This document shows, one piece after another, positions 4,435 through 5,045 of a DNA stretch of 5,045 nucleotides (its first letter is position 1; each line of letters begins with the position of its first letter). Below the pieces are notes generated by a model, which was not told where the DNA came from, ran no database searches, and saw nothing but the letters and a program-made list of their open reading frames with translations. Source of the stretch: Epsilonproteobacteria bacterium 4484_65 (GTDB taxonomy: Bacteria > Campylobacterota > Campylobacteria > Campylobacterales > Sulfurovaceae); contig NATJ01000100.1 in assembly GCA_002085305.1 (NCBI GenBank), positions 1 through 5,045 on the forward strand. Reading direction: 5' to 3'. A program made the translations under genes and the position numbers.

Positions 4435-5045
4435 ATGAAATACAAAAAACACTTACTTTTACCCCTATTGACCGCTACTGTTCTTTCGAGCCATCTCTTA
4501 AATGCTTCAGAAGATGCCAATCTGACAACAAGTAAAGACTGGATTCTTTTACCCTATGCATTCACCGCTGACTCTACTGGTTTTGCAGGGGGAGTAGGTG
4601 TGATCAAACAAGGACTGTTTCAACCACAAACCACATTGGTTGCTTCTGTATTTTATGGAGCGACACAAGATATTACCATAAATGGAGAACCAGATGAAGC
4701 AAACTTTTCCGGAGGCTTCATCTCTTTTACAGACTATAAACTTCCTTATACAGACAGGTTTTTCTTCTCCTTTATGGGACTAAAGAGTTATTTTCCAAAA
4801 GCAAAATACTATATTGATGGTTCAAATGACTCCAATCAAGACGATGCCTTCACCACTTCTGGAGATTCAAACTTTTTCTATACAACTTTCCGATATGTCC
4901 TGCCCATAGGAGAAGGATTGGACAATCCTGAAGGGCTATACAGACTCCAAGATGGATTTGCTATGGATAGAGAAGGTTATGGTGGTGGTGCTCCCTTTGT
5001 GACAGGTAGGACATCTATAGGATTAAAAACATTTTTCCAATCCGA
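4435..5045 (+). CDS. Beta-barrel outer-membrane protein, probably BamA/TamA (surface antigen D15)-like; 3' end outside window
   Basis: The frame is open to the right edge (203 full codons). It begins with a Sec signal peptide: basic MKYKKH, hydrophobic LLLPLLTATVLSS, and a likely cleavage after Ala24 (LLNA, then SEDANL). The mature part alternates polar and hydrophobic residues with aromatic girdles and Gly-rich turns (FAGGVGVIKQGLF, TLVASVFYG, FFFSFMGLKSYF, FFYTTFRYVLPIGEG, GAPFVTGRTSIGLKTFF), as expected of an outer-membrane beta-barrel. The pattern resembles POTRA-less surface-antigen barrels annotated as BamA/TamA family in Sulfurimonas relatives. No POTRA domain is seen after the signal peptide, so it is not the essential BamA itself; the cargo or role is unknown. 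The start is the first ATG after the TATAAT and gives the complete signal peptide. The barrel call is firmer than the family call. Confidence 0.75.
   Translation, partial: MKYKKHLLLPLLTATVLSSHLLNASEDANLTTSKDWILLPYAFTADSTGFAGGVGVIKQGLFQPQTTLVASVFYGATQDITINGEPDEANFSGGFISFTDYKLPYTDRFFFSFMGLKSYFPKAKYYIDGSNDSNQDDAFTTSGDSNFFYTTFRYVLPIGEGLDNPEGLYRLQDGFAMDREGYGGGAPFVTGRTSIGLKTFFQS

Noticed and set aside
1..5045. tRNA or rRNA genes, CRISPR arrays, insertion sequences, long repeats
   Set aside because: None was visible; the only long repeat is the protein-level duplication within the DUF1538 gene.

Overview
The window looks like chromosome from a Campylobacterota (epsilonproteobacterial) sulfur oxidiser of the Sulfurimonas/Sulfurovum type. 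The reasons are an AT-rich, compact layout, promoters made of a T-rich stretch plus TATAAT with no clear -35 box, a small Cys-lipoprotein of a style common in that group, and the look of the outer-membrane protein at the right edge. This placement comes from recognition of protein style, not from a database search.

Left region (1-1951, + strand): a tight three-gene operon, cut at its 5' end by the window. It encodes a duplicated DUF1538 membrane protein, a divergent short P-II-like protein (4-nt ATGA overlap), and a stand-alone two-CBS-domain protein (9 nt further on). This is one membrane protein with two candidate small-molecule (probably nucleotide) sensors, and it is the best candidate in the window for a poorly described system: a nucleotide-gated transporter, perhaps of cations. 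A hairpin at 1937-1958 contains both the CBS stop codon and the stop codon of the convergent kinase gene.

Middle region (1954-3766, - strand): a two-component system transcribed right to left, OmpR-type response regulator first and histidine kinase second. The kinase appears to be broken or recoded at its 5' end. An ATGA-coupled start sits at 3116, but the transmembrane N-terminus is read in the -1 frame relative to it, and that frame has no ATG, GTG or TTG before 3012. One extra base in either of two 5-base A/T runs would restore a normal two-transmembrane sensor kinase.

Right region (3767-5045): a 57-residue lipoprotein (+), a PchB/AroQ-like chorismate mutase family protein (-), and the first 203 codons of a beta-barrel outer-membrane protein (+). 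The two + strand genes share an unusual arrangement: TATAAT, exactly 6 nt, then ATG, with no Shine-Dalgarno sequence. This predicts leaderless mRNAs for both exported proteins. The minus-strand genes have ordinary leaders with ribosome binding sites. Intergenic gaps are short (at most 94 nt) and are filled by promoters. I saw no RNA gene, insertion sequence or CRISPR array.
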